Assembly (NCBI GenBank): GCA_016748015.1
Contig: JAAOMT010000561.1
Location: 70,026-134,025 of the forward strand
Length of the DNA: 64,000 bases
Source of the DNA: Geosiphon pyriformis
Taxonomy: Eukaryota > Glomeromycota > Glomeromycetes > Archaeosporales > Geosiphonaceae
Reading direction: 5' to 3'
Both the position numbers and the translations under genes were made by a program. Positions 14,742 through 26,549 of this stretch are shown piece by piece (the stretch's first letter is position 1; every line of letters begins with the position of its first letter). The notes under the pieces are model-generated. The model was not told the origin of the DNA. It worked only from the letters and a program-made list of their open reading frames with translations, and searched no databases.

Positions 14742-16693
14742 TAAGATGGAAGAAAAGCCAACGAACCCGATCCAGAATGCAGATAATCTAATCTATCCAA
14801 AACCGAGTGAACCAAAGCCTCAAAAGCCATTATATTCGACTCCAAACTGCCAATCTTGGCAGTCAAAACCTTAGAACTGCTCAGACTGAGATCAACAATT
14901 GACTTACCAACATTAGGAGAAGAAGAGGCAGACAATAACAACATACTATCCAAAGCCAAACCTAAGTCTATATCTAAAACAATAGCAGTTGAAGACACCA
15001 AAGGAAGAGCTAAGGGAGAGGGCGCCAATGACACCAAGTCAACGAAACTTAACTTCTTCAAAATAAGTGAGACTTGGTCCGAGAGAATTTCCATGGAGCA
15101 TTCTAGCACAGCTAGACAACCACCTAGATCAGCAGCACCAGATGAGGAAGGATCTATTGAGAAAGCCTTCGAACCAAAGATCAAACCAACACCAGGAGCA
15201 TCTGAAGAGACAACACGAGAGGAAGAGCTGCCTGCCACTTGGGCCTATGTCTTTCCACTAAAAGAAACTGGGTGGACAATTGGTGCCTGCTTCTTCCTAT
15301 AAATATTGGCCAACCATATTCTATTCTGAAAAGTTGCCGCACGTTTCCCACGACCACCAAACCCCCCATCCACAGAGCAATCAACAGCAGTATGACCAAA
15401 CAGTTTGCAATGAGCACAACTGGCCAGAGAAAGACCAGCCCAGCACAAGCCCACACCTTTGAAAACCGGAACCGAACCAATAGCAGCCAACTTGGATGCC
15501 TCACTTTCAAAACAAATTACAGCACACTGATCATGAACATATGAAGATGGATTACGGCCAATAAAACAAGTCTTTCCACCATAAGTCTCCACCAAAGCAG
15601 ACAAATCATGGGCAGTGGTGCCAACTGAAAGAATGTAAAGCAACGCCCGATGCTGATCCCTAGATACCCACGTTTGTTTATCAATATTTGCCTTTGCCAT
15701 GCGAACAGAATCTTTTCCCATGAGCACAGACCATCTAGCCATGACCAAATCAGCTATCTCAGATGATTCATATTTCACTAGGGCCTTTTGCCAAAGACCA
15801 ATAAGCTGCACTTTGATTGAAATAATCTTGCCAAACTTGGAGAACACTGCCTTAATCACCAATTTGGGAAGATCCACGGAGATTTCCTTGACAATCACCT
15901 CCTGATCCGAATGGCTGTTTACTTTTCTCAGATCATCATTGACTAAAATTTTCTTACCAATTGCCATTTCCCTAGCCTTATTCAAACTAATTTCAGATGT
16001 AAAGAAGGATCTAATGATCCCTGAGAATTTTAAGGGAGTTGAGGCTCCCCCAAATCCATCAACGTGATAAAAAATTTTTTTCACACAAATCAACTTATCA
16101 CCATTAGTTTTGCCAAGAATGACAGATAGCTTAATATCCAATGCAAACGATTTTGACAAATTAAAACTCTGATTTTCCAGTGCACGTGACCCGACTGGAG
16201 GAAGGCGATTGGACCCACAAAATTTAGGACTCGGAAGAGGCAAAGTGTCTTCACCATCACTTAGAACGTTGAAAGAGAGAGGAGGTGGCTTACTGTTCAG
16301 AACATAGGTGCAGGTACGCATCTTTCTTGGCGTGGCATTATTCATGTCATCGTTCAAACCTGAAACATCCAACTTTGCATAGCTAGTTTCCTCAGTGACG
16401 ACATTTTCCAAGTTATCCAAGTCCGAGATGCCACTTACGCTGTCCACTTTGCTGTTGACCTCGCTAGCCCACAATCATCCAATGTTAGGTCCGTCATCAT
16501 TTTCATCCATAACGTTCGAGACACCAGCAGACGACTCCACCAAACTGCCAACCACCACAGGTTTCTTTGGCTTTTTATAGGATGCACCGCGAGATTGAGG
16601 ACCAACCGAACGCTTATTTTTGACACCAGACCGAGTTCCCAACCCAGCCGAAACGGACCCAGAACCACCAGCAGCAAAGCCCACCAGTTCCAT
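14741..16693 (-). pseudogene. LINE A ORF1: RRM-like and CCHC nucleic-acid-binding protein, two stops
   Basis: About 650 codons starting at ATG 16693 (MELVGFAAGGSG). An RRM-like region (VIKAVFSKFGKIISIK, then VQLIGLWQKALVKY) lies near 15850-15770. It is followed by a retroviral-type zinc knuckle C-A-H-C-x4-H-x4-C (CAHCKLFGHTAVDC, near 15430) and a Ser-rich, coiled-coil-prone tail. ORF1 proteins of this kind bind the LINE RNA. Two in-frame stops interrupt an otherwise open frame: a TGA near 16475 and a TAG at 15245-15247. The TAG replaces the Trp of GKTW that other copies keep, a TGG to TAG change. The stop codon TAA at 14743-14741 overlaps the ORF2 ATG as TAATG. Confidence 0.85.
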
Positions 16694-16833
16694 AGCTACA
16701 AAAAGGGGAATGTCTGAAGAAATAACTGGAGAAAGTTGAAAGAGAAAGGGAAAAGAAAGGCTATTTCAATGATGACTCAATGCTCTCATTGTGACTGGGA
16801 GATCAATGAAAGAAAGAGTTTTTCTCTGTTTAA

Positions 16834-17175
16834 AATACATAAATTTTATTTTAAACTATTTAAACTTTTTATATTTTAATTTAAACTATTTAAAATTGTT
16901 TTACATATTTTTATATTTGTAAAATAAAAATTTATAAAAATTTATAATATTGAAATTATGTTAATTTTTTGGTTAAATAATCTAATTTTTATTATTTTGT
17001 ATTTTTTAAATAACTTCTGTTTAGTATTATTATTAATTTTGTTTTATTTTTTGATTATTTTTTACAGTAATTATAATTTAAATTACAGTTGTATTTATTA
17101 AATAATAATAATAAAATATTTAAATATTTAAATACTTAAATTAAATTTTTAAATTTAATGTAATTTAAAATAAAA
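16834..17175. other. AT spacer between LINE A and LINE C
   Basis: About 340 bp of nearly pure A/T lies between the 5' ends of two head-to-head LINEs (A on minus, C on plus). No gene or repeat structure was recognised. Confidence 0.6.
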
Positions 17176-17250
17176 AAAAACTTCTTTCTCTCCTTTGTCC
17201 AAAATTTCCAAAAAAGAGTCAAAAGTTTTTTTGAAAGAAGTTTTTTATTA

Positions 17251-19115
17251 TTCAGTACGATAAATCAAAACTGTTTTTTAATTATAAGGCCACTATTGGC
17301 TCTGTTATTGCTGTTATGAAGAAAACTCTTAAAGTTTCTGGTTCTGATGGTGGTTTCAAAGCTGTTGCATCAAGGAAAAAAAGGAAGGGAGGTGTATTAA
17401 AAAAGAGTATTAATAATAGTGGAGTTGCTGCTGAAGCTCTTGGTGCTTGTTCATGGAGTTTTGAGACTGGTGATACTACTAAGTCTGAGAGTATTGACAT
17501 GGAGGAAGAGTGCTTGGTTGAAGAAACTAGTGTTGACTATGGTGAAAGTGGTACTTTCACAAAAGGGGATCTTGATTAAATGCCAAAAAGTTTGCATGTA
17601 AAGACCAAGAAAGTGTTGGAGAAACCATTGGGTATGATTAATTACAATACTGTTAATGCAAGTAATGATGTTTTGGATAATTTCTTCTCTCTTCTGTTCT
17701 TTTTTCCTATTAAACCATCCGTTTAAGTATCTGTTCGCAAGTTTTTTGCTTTAGATATTGATCTTATGGCCATTGCTGAGAAGTTTTCTCAGGAAAAATT
17801 AAGTTTTATCAGAAAAATTTTTTCAGGTGTGAATGGTTTTGGGGGGGCTTCTACTCCCTCAAAATTTGGTGGAATTATTTGTGCAACTTTCACTTCAGAA
17901 GAAGTGATGATGGCTGCAGCTAGATTAGCAAATAATTATGATGTTGTAGTAAACACTAATCTCATGTGCCCTAGCAACAATTGTACAAATCAGGCTATTG
18001 TGCTAAAAGAAATTCCAGTGGGAACATCTGTGGAGGCTGTGCATACAGCTGTATTTGAATTTGAGGTAATTAAGATAATCAAAATGCAACTGGTAGGTTT
18101 GTGGCAAAAAGTGATTGTTGAATTGGAAGATAAAAATCAGGCTAATCTATTAGTTGACAAATAGTACATCCTAATTGGGAAAGATGCGGTATGAGTGGCC
18201 AGAGCTGATATTAACAAACATTCATGGGATGTTCAAGATAGTTTCAGAGCTTTGCTGTATATTCTCCTTGTGAGAACTACTGCTCATGATTTGTGAAATT
18301 TTATTGGTTCTGTTAGTAAGAAGACCTGTTTCATTGATCATAATTCTGTCAGTTATTTTTGTGCTTGTTGTGTCACTGTATGCTTCGACTCTGAGTTAGA
18401 TTTGGTTGGTGCTATGATGACAACCCCAGTTATAAAAGGTGTTGGTCTCTACTGGTCTCATCTTTCTTAGACTTCATGTGCGGTTTGCAAATGTTTTGGT
18501 TATACATCTCTTAGTTGTCAGTCAGTTAAGGATGCTGTAGCTCTGGGTGGCAGAAAAACTCCTCTTTCGGCTCAAGACCAGTTCAGATTGGCTAGAATTT
18601 ATGCAAAAAAGTCTGCACCTATTTCTCGTCCTTTGGCTTTTGGTGGTAAAACTTGGGCATCAGTGGTTGGTGCTCCTCTTGTGTGCACTTCTTATGGTGC
18701 TAGTATGTCTCTTGGTTTCAATAAAATTGGTGAACTCTTTCCTTCAGTTGTGAACAACCTGGAATTATGTTTGGTCAGTATTAAAAGCAGTCTTGTCAGC
18801 CTCACAGAACAGATTAGTGAGTTGGCTAAGAGGTTGGAGTCACTCATGCTGGCAGTTTTCTAGTCTAGTCCTAGATGTCAGCTGCCAGTGGCCCCCTTAT
18901 CACAGAATTAAGGGAAAGATATAGTAATAGGAGTGGGTTTGGATGAAGCCACTAGTGACAGAATTGATCCAATTGTGGATTCGACAGCATCCCCTCATGT
19001 TGTCAAACTAGAAAAAATGCTGGATGGTCTTTCCAGGTCTGTATTGAGCTTGTCTGCTCACTTTGATAGTTTGGCTTTGGCTGGTGATACCATTTCCCTA
19101 ACTTCTTCTCAATAA
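17251..19115 (+). pseudogene. LINE C ORF1 (type 2), interrupted
   Basis: This matches LINE F ORF1. The N-terminal part contains NYKATIGSVIAVMKK, VASRKKRKGGVLK (basic, NLS-like), MEEECLVEETSVDYG, then VNGFGGASTPSKFGGII and TSVEAVHTAVFEFEVIKIIKMQLVGLWQK (an RRM-like region, interrupted here only by my listing). The knuckle (SCAVCKCFGYTSLSCQ, near 18475-18520) has lost its histidine, which reads Y as expected from CAT to TAT. Stops interrupt the frame near 17578, 18162, 18295, 18470, 18863 and 18910. The final codons are TCT CAA TAA. The last stop overlaps the degenerate ORF2 start. Confidence 0.78.
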
Positions 19116-22100
19116 GTGATCTTATGTGAAGGGTTGCTATATGCAATATTAGAGGTATGAACATTTCTGCAAAACAGAATAATATTGTTTGTTGGCATAA
19201 AGATATGAACAATTTGGTTTTGATTTTCACAGAAACAAAGTTAAGAAATAGGGCTCGTTCTTGATTGATTAACAAATTTGATAATGTTTATGTGTTTTTT
19301 TCTGGTTTGGACTCTGGCTATGTAGGTGCTGGTGTTGTGATTATTATGAACAGATCCTTAGCTAGACATGTGTATAAGGTTTCTGAGATCCCAGGTCATT
19401 TTTTCTGCATTAAGTTACTTTTCAAAAATAAACTTTCAGTTTCAATTTTGGGGCTGTATGCTGGTGTCTTCTTGGCTACTTGATTTTCTCAGGCTAATGA
19501 GATCAATTTTTTGATTGCAAGAGCTATGAATGAATTTTCTTTTGTCATTCTTGGTGGTAACTTTAATAAAGATGATTCTCATAAATGTGCTAGTTTTAAA
19601 AAGTGCTATGATTTGGGTTTGATTAATTCTTTGGGTGGGAGCTCTTTTACTAAAGCACCAACTTGAAGCAATTCTCAGAGTGTTGCCAAGACAATTGATT
19701 ATGTGTTTGTTTCCTCAAATCTGGTGAATGCGATAATGCAGTGTGATGTTTTCATTGTTAGTGAACATTTTAATATGGATCACAAAGCTGTTTCTGTGTT
19801 TTTAAGTTTGGATGGCCTTTTAGATGCAAAATTAAACTCTCTTTGCAAACAGATGAATAAGGATTGATGGAAGTTTAATTTTAAGGGTGCTGATGAGATT
19901 AAATGGAATAATTTTAAAAGTTCTATACTTGTATCTGTGAGATTCTCAGATTTGGACACTATGTGGTGTGTTGTGTGCAAAGTTATGACTCTTTTGGCTA
20001 ATGAAATTTTCAAAAAAAAGTGGTTCAAAGGGTTTGATGAAGTTTTCACCAAAGATTCTTCAAAATTTCATAAATTAGAGCTTTTGGTTTCTAAGATTGT
20101 CAAGGCTTTACATGGGGAAGATGCTAGGAACTTTGTTTATCTTATGGAATGCTGGAGTTCTATGGACAATATTAAGTCTTTGGTTGTTCAAGATCTGGTG
20201 GATTCTGGTGCTGGTTCTGATCGTATTTGTTCTGCTTTTTTTAGTGCTAGGAAGTCTTATCATGCTTCCAAACTTACTGAATCTCTGAGAGCTAAGAAAG
20301 CAAATATCAAGTCTGCCATTGATAGGAGGATGGAGAGCTTTGAAGTCAATAAGAGTCATATAATCAGAAGTGTGCTAGAGCATCCATTTTGTAAAGTGGT
20401 GTTAGACCATCTGGTGGTTAATGATGATCTGATTTTGGAACCTGATTTGGTTAAGTCTAAGGTAGATGTAATCATAGAAGAATAAACTAGGAAGCGTCAT
20501 GTGGCTAATGATATTTCATTTAATTGGCACTATTAATATTAATCTTTAGAATATATTTTTGATAAGGTCTTTTCTAATGTAATGTGTCCAATTGGTTTTA
20601 ATAAATTCTTTGGGGTGGTTTCTGATTTGCCTGATGACAAAGCTGCTGGTTTGTCTGGTATCTTGAACAAACTCTGGAAACATTGCAATAATTCTGTTTT
20701 GAATATGCTCTTATTGATTTTAAACCTTTATCTGTCTAGTAAATTGGTGCCTGGCTCTTGAAAAGAGACCTGAGTATCAATGATTTCCAAACCATATGAA
20801 TGGGAGGGTGTTTTGACCAATACTTATCCTATTGTTTTGATTGAAACAGCTCATAAGATTCTTTCTAAGATTTTTTTTGATAGGATCTCCTCAGCATGTA
20901 GTGCTTTTAATGTCCTTCATGGGGCCAATTTCTCGGTTTTAAAGAGTATAACAACTCAGTCTCCTATTTTTGCAATTGGTTTGGTAGTAGAAGATGCTTT
21001 GAAAAAAAACCGAGAGCTTTGGCTGGTTCTGCAAGACATGTGAAAAGCATATAATTCAGTTGGCTGGGGACATCTCAAAAATAGTTTGATTAGGATTAAG
21101 ATGTATAGCAAGTTTATTCATTTTTTTGGCAACATTTACAATAATTGTACCAACTGGGTTATGACAAATTTTGGTTTGATAGATGGTTATTATGTACATG
21201 ATAGTCTGGATCAAGGAGAAGTTTTCTCTTCCCTTTTGTGGCAGATATTTTATGATCTTTTGTTGTGTGAAGTCAGGCATTAGAAGAGTGTATGTGGATA
21301 TAGGCTGAATTCTTATTTTATTTCCAAGAATGGTTGTGCCAAATCTTGGGCTGGGCATTCTTTTTTTTTTGCTGCTGGTGCCTTTGTTGATGATACGATT
21401 TGGGTTGGTAGTAGTCAAAATGCTACTCAACATATTCTCAATATTGCCAGTAAATTTTTTCAAATTAACAATATTTCAATTAACAATGACAAAACAGTGG
21501 CAATTCCTATTAACAGCAGGGTCAGCAATTCTTCTTTTTCTATCAGTGGTCTGCTTATTTCAGTTGCCAAAAAGGGGGAGTCTTATCAATACTTGGGTAT
21601 TTTTCTTTCAACTGAGGGCCTTTTTAAATCTAGTTTAGTAAGAGTGTATTCAGATGTTTGTTTTTTCATTAATTTGGTTTTGAAAAAAGCTGTCTCAGAT
21701 AAACAGTTCTTATATTTGGTTTTGGCAGTTCTTCATTCTATTGTTAGCTTTAGAACACAGTTTAGCTTTGTTTCTGTTAGTGTGTGCAACAAATGGGATG
21801 CTTTAATTCACAAGGGCTTGAAGCTGAAATCTGGTCTTCTACTGGATTTTCCTAGTAATATAATTCACCACCCCTCTTTTTATGGTTTGAAGTCTTTTTC
21901 ACAGTGTCAATCTGAGGGCAAGATTGCTTTACTTATTAGTTTTGCAAACTCTGACAGAATTTTGGGGCATTTGTTTGGTCACAGGTCTCATAAGTTATAG
22001 ATTCTGTGTTGACAACCTGTCCATCCATTGGTTTCTCCTGCTTGTGTTCATGTCAATGCTTCTAATAACTTCTTAGCTAGTATGGTTTACATTCTTTTTG

Positions 22101-23758
22101 ATTGCAAGTTATCTTTGGGTGGCTTTTTGGCCAGCTCTTTCTGGTTTCACAGTGGGGTACCTATGTCAGTTGTTCTTGGCAAATCTTTGTTTTACAAGTT
22201 TTTACCTTCTCTCCAATGTTATGGTATTGTCTTTGTGAACTAGTTTCATGATCATAATGGTAGTGTATTTAGCTGGCGCATCTTTAAAAAATGGAAGAGA
22301 CTGGACTCTCATGGTCCAGTTCCCGAATGGTTCAACCTTTCTGTTGCATTTCTTGTGGCTCTTTGTTCTTTTCTATTGGCGTCAGCTGGTGTTGGCCCTC
22401 TGGACATTTGTGATTCTAATGATTTTGTGTCTATCTGTGATCGTTTTTCTCAGGTTGGCACTGATAGCTTGTTTGTGTACATGGATGGCTCATTAAAGAA
22501 TTTGGACACAATTGGTTGTAGAGCTGAAGCTGTTGCCTTTTTTGAGGACATTAATTTGGGTTTGGGTGTTGGTGTTCATGGCTTATTGTTATCCACTTTG
22601 ATGGGACTACAGACTATAGCATTGGCTCTGGAGTGTGTGTCTGCAGCTCATTCTGTTCATCTGTTTTTAGATAGTTAGGCAGCATTGGATGTTTGCAAGT
22701 CAGAATCTAATCTAGTGTATTCTGATTTTCACAATCAGTGTTAGATTGAGCATCAGCATATTAGGAATGTTATTCACAGAAAAAATTTAAGGGTTAATTG
22801 GCACAAGATCAAGGGCCACTTTGGTATTTCAGGGAATGATTATGCTAATAGTATTGCTGATACTGTGTCTCTTTCTGATTGGTATTTTTCTTTTCGTGTT
22901 AGTAAACATTTTTTGTTGGCAGATGGTGATATTGTTTCTGGTAATTCTAGGCACTTTGTTTATAATGTTTTTCATGCTGTTTGTTATACATGTTGGGAGG
23001 TCAGTTCTGGTTCTGGATTTCTAAATAGTAATTTGCATTCAGATGTCAATTGGCTTTGTTTTTCCAAAGTTTGGCACCCTGATTTACATATGGCCATTGG
23101 TTTTACTAGCAGGCTTATTGCTGATACTCAAACTTACTTTATGAAGGCTTTATACTAATGGCTTCTTGTGGCTGTTCGAAAGCATATTTACAATAAATGT
23201 TATCCTAGTGTTCTGTGTTTATATTGTGAGAAGGTGGAGGTGTCCAATCATGTGTTTTCTTGTGTGGTTGATGATTCAGCTCATTGTCAGGTCTTGGAAT
23301 TTTACATGTCTTCTTAGAGAGCACTTTCTGGTCTCTTTCTTCTTTCTTTGGGTGTGTTGCAACTGATGTCAATCTGTGTCTTGGACTTTCTGGTTTTCTC
23401 AGCCCTTTACAAGGGTTTTGTTTTCAATAGATGGCTTCAAGAAGCTATTTTTGTCTTCCATGATCCCAAAGTTGTTGGTGTTAAGATTGCTGATTTTGTG
23501 CATTCTATTTGTCTTGCTTTCAGGAATAACGTTTGGTTGATCCGTACTAAGCATCATGTATTTATGGAAAAAAATGGCCTAATCTCAGTAGATGACTCAA
23601 TCTCCATCTCGATTTCTGGTTTGGTTTCGGGGTTCTCAATTGGTGTGATTAAATTGCTTGGTATTGCTGAAGCTTTTGGTGTCCATTTTGGTTTTTGCAA
23701 GTCTTGTGTATTTTTTTTAGGTATTAGTGACCCAGTTTCTGTCAATATAAGTGCATAG
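19112..23758 (+). pseudogene. LINE C ORF2 (type 1): endonuclease, RT, RNase H, interrupted
   Basis: The expected ATG at 19112 reads ATA, a G to A change that also turned the overlapping TGA of ORF1 into TAA. The endonuclease (to about 19850) has CNIRGMN, TETKL, GGNFNK (D lost from GDFN) and IDYVFVS. The RT (about 20780-21500) has LQDM..KAYNS, SLDQGEVFSSLLW and FVDDTIW, so both metal-binding regions keep Asp. RNase H (about 22480-22870) has MDGSLKNLD, LQTIALALE, FLDS and IKGHFGISGN. The C-terminal finger CLYCEKVEVSNHVFSC lies near 23217-23265. Nonsense codons replace Trp, Gln or Arg at many sites, for example DS-stop-AAL for DSQAAL near 22676 and DM-stop-KAY near 21040. Confidence 0.85.
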
Positions 23759-23885
23759 TGTCATCCTGACTGCCTCAAGTGGCTGGTCACATGTAGAAAA
23801 TGCATGATTCATGCTTAGTTTAGATCATTTTTTTGATGTATGGTTCTAAGTAGTATTTGGATCTCATTCATTAAATGAGATAAAA

Positions 23886-24240
23886 TAAAAATAAAAATAA
23901 AAATAAATAATAAAAATTATATGTATATAAATTTTTTTGTAATAAACATTTAAAATTATAATATTTTTCAAATTAAGTTTTAATTTCAAATATAATTATT
24001 TATTTTAATTATATATAAATTATTTTTAATTTTTAAATTTAAAAAAATTAACATAAGTAAAATAATAACAATAAATAAATTTAATTTATTTAAAATGTAA
24101 ATAATAATTGGGTTTTTTAAAAACTGGCTTAATTTTATTAAAACTTATATTTTTTTTTGGCAATTATAATAAAATCTATGTTTTTAATTATTTGTTTATT
24201 ATTATTAATAACAAATTAATTTTATTTAATACATGTTTAT
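23886..24240. other. AT-rich spacer after LINE C
   Basis: A short (AAATA)n run, probably the LINE tail, is followed by nearly pure A/T up to about 24240, where composition becomes mixed at the edge of gene island 2. No gene was seen. Confidence 0.6.
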
Positions 24241-24287
24241 ATTTGTTGTAAAGTGTCACAAACTGATATAAAAAATCTGATCTATAA

Positions 24288-24323
24288 CACGTGATTAGAG
24301 AATCAGGTAAACCCTTCTATTGG
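24288..24323. promoter_or_regulatory. CACGTG palindrome and inverted CCAAT box upstream of the HP1-like gene
   Basis: CACGTG lies at 24288-24293 and ATTGG (CCAAT reversed) at 24319-24323, about 350-390 bp upstream of the ATG at 24673. Both are common in fungal promoters (bHLH and HAP-complex sites). Function here is inferred from position only. Confidence 0.3.
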
Positions 24324-24672
24324 TTATTTAAATGGTTACGATTTCAGGTAATTCAGCCCGCGAGTTCATCATATGTGACACACTGATTTTTTGATACTAT
24401 TTAGCATCGATACTGTTTTCTTTTTTATAAACCTGGCACGCTTAGGTGTGTTAAAAGTGTTTGTTTACTGCTATTTGAGCCAAGAATTTCAAAAGTGGGA
24501 CGTCCTTTATTTCGGCTGGCCTTTACTCGAATACCACCTTAGGTACCCGCATTTAAGTTCTCTACAAATATAAACCTTTTACGTCACGAACAAAGGTAAC
24601 GAAGTATAGAACAAGCCATCTAAATATAAACACGTCTTTGTTCGCCCGCGAAGTTCTACTTCTTGCCGTATA

Positions 24673-25955
24673 ATGACACAGAACAAAACCGAAGAAGAAG
24701 TAGTAAACGAAGTCATGGAAGAACTTGTTGATTTTGATGGTGGCAACACGACTGGTGGAACAGTAGAAACCAATAACATTTCCACTAATACCGAAAACAA
24801 AAGTAGTGGAGCTGAGAGCTCCAAGGAAGAGACACAACTAAATAACGTCGCTGAAGCTCCAAAAGAGGTAAAATTAGATAATGAAAATACGGCAGAAGAT
24901 GTCCAGTCGGCCGAAGATAAGAAAGAAACTAATGGTGAGGGCAAAAGTGAAGAAGGCGATAAGGAGGACCATGATAGCACTTCGCCTCCTGCTGAAGGTG
25001 AATACGAGGTTGAAACTATCGTAAAACACAGAAAAAAGAAAGTAATGATGATTCAACCTCATATTTATCGTTAAGTTCTACACTATCAAAAAGAATTAAT
25101 CCTTACTACTTTAAATGGATTGCCCAGGGAAAACCAAATACATTTCAATATTTAATTAGATGGAAAGGTATTTGAAGAAATTAATCTTTCATCTCATTGT
25201 TAATGTGATTTTCAAATCAAATCAATCTTAAATATTATTTTCCCTTTCAAAGGTTATGGTGAAGATGAGATGACCTGGGAAAACGCAGATGATTTGTATG
25301 TTTATTCAAGAGTATTTTCTCACGTTTCAGCATTTATATGCATGATATTACTTGATCTAAAAATATCATTTAGATTTTGTGATGATCTGGTGGCGGAATA
25401 TTGGGAAAAAGTCAAAAATCAAGAAGTTCAAGCAAATGAAGGAAAAAAGGTTTCCAGGAGTGCTTCAAAGGGTAAAGCCAAAAATACACCTCCACCTATT
25501 GTTAAATCCGAGAACAAACGAGGCCGACCAAAAGAGAAGACGGATGATAATGATCGACCCCGTAAGCAAAGAAAGAAAAAAGGTGATGATGACAATGATA
25601 ACTGGGAATCTCAAGTTGTCGCGGTTGAAACAGTTACTCGCGACGATAAAACCGGGGAACTCATGGTCTTCTTGAGATGGTAAATTTCACCCTATATCAT
25701 GTTGTTTTCTCCATCATTGATTTTGCAATTGCCCTCTTTTTCAAATTTACTTTTTTAGGGCGAATGGGGACACTTCAAAACACCCCAGCAAAGAAGCTAA
25801 CGTCAAGTGTCCCCAACAGGTAATTTTTCTAGTTCGCTTGTGTACATAGAGTTGATATCAAAAACCAATATTCACCATATGAACTCTTCCAACAGATGAT
25901 CAGGTTTTATGAGCAGCGTTTGACATTCGCTCCCCCCTCCACTAACAAGACTTAA
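24673..25955 (+). CDS. HP1/Swi6-like heterochromatin protein (chromodomain and chromoshadow domain)
   Basis: HP1-family proteins read methylated H3K9 through the chromodomain and dimerise through the chromoshadow domain to build silent chromatin. Six exons join in frame: 24673-25041, 25128-25167, 25253-25295, 25374-25679, 25759-25819 and 25896-25955. They give 292 residues, a normal length. An acidic, Glu/Asp/Ser-rich N-terminus of about 105 residues is followed by the chromodomain: YEVETIVKHRKKK, then TFQYLIRWKGYGEDEMTWE, then LVAEYWEKV. The aromatic-cage positions Y, W and the aromatic or acidic third position look kept. A basic hinge has an AT-hook-like KRGRPKEK. The chromoshadow domain (GELMVFLRW to PQQMIRFYEQRL) closes the protein. 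Its 3' end faces the RING gene across about 760 bp. Swi6 or Chp-type paralogues cannot be separated without a tree. Confidence 0.93.
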
Positions 25956-26549
25956 CATCATCGTCAATTCTTATTCATTAAATCAATTAATTATCAATCT
26001 CAGGATTGAATATTTGGTTCCTTCCTCGCTAGGCGGCGATGGACAAATAACTAGCTGTACGCTTAACTGTATATAGAAAATTTCATTTTGGTTCCCATTA
26101 CTCGTGTCATTCTTGATGGCTTTCGAAGCTAACTTTTCATGTCCCGGACTTTTTACAATAAATACCACAAATTTTGAGCCATATTACGTTCTCTCACCAA
26201 ACCATAAAAGATTTTACAAGCCTTATTAGAAAAAATTTCTTGTTATGTTTCTGCTTTTAACGAAACCATTGGGACATAGGATGTTGAGACACAAAATAAT
26301 TGGGGAAATGGACCCATTGGTTTCTATTTTGAAAATTTCTTGAGAATCTGAATTTATTCACAAAAACTAATTCACCGACACATTTGACCCATAAATGGAA
26401 TATTGGACTTGGATGTGAAAGAAATGCTTTGGGCTCGGAGACAAAATCTAATCTCCGTTTATTGATATCACCACTTTAATGTCATTAATTGAATTAAAAT
26501 CTATCACCGAATTACCATGAGCGTTCATTGCTACTCGAATTGGTATGAA

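Larger units (their letters stand above)
9930..16824 (-). mobile_element. LINE A, near full-length type-1 non-LTR retrotransposon
   Basis: This APE-type LINE has two ORFs: ORF1 (14741-16693) and ORF2 (10064-14741). The 5' end is near 16824 and a short A-rich tail lies at about 9930-9950. The 9-bp sequence TCTGTTTAA occurs on both sides (9921-9929 and 16825-16833) and reads as a target-site duplication. It is the least AT-rich LINE in the window: one sampled 60-base line has about 45 percent GC, against about 35 percent in copy D. It retains CpG dinucleotides that the other copies largely lack. Several nonsense codons and one frameshift make it inactive as read. Confidence 0.92.
17176..23885 (+). 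mobile_element. LINE C, chimeric full-length element (type-2 ORF1, type-1 ORF2)
   Basis: The 5' UTR (CTTCTTTCTCTCC, later GAAAGAAGTTTTTTATTAT, then TTCAGTACGATAAATC) matches the 5' end of copy F. ORF1 also matches F. ORF2 and the 3' UTR, including GGCTGGTCACATGTAGAAA and a CATTAAATGAGATAAAA tail, match A, D and E. The tail grades into an (AAATA)n run near 23881-23915. No clean target-site duplication could be read because both flanks are A-rich. The ORFs are broken by several nonsense codons. Confidence 0.9.

Noticed and set aside
10730-15544. Plus-strand open frames opposite LINE A (for example 10730-11158 and 14856-15302)
   Set aside because: They are antisense shadows of the LINE A reading frames, which carry the recognisable domains.
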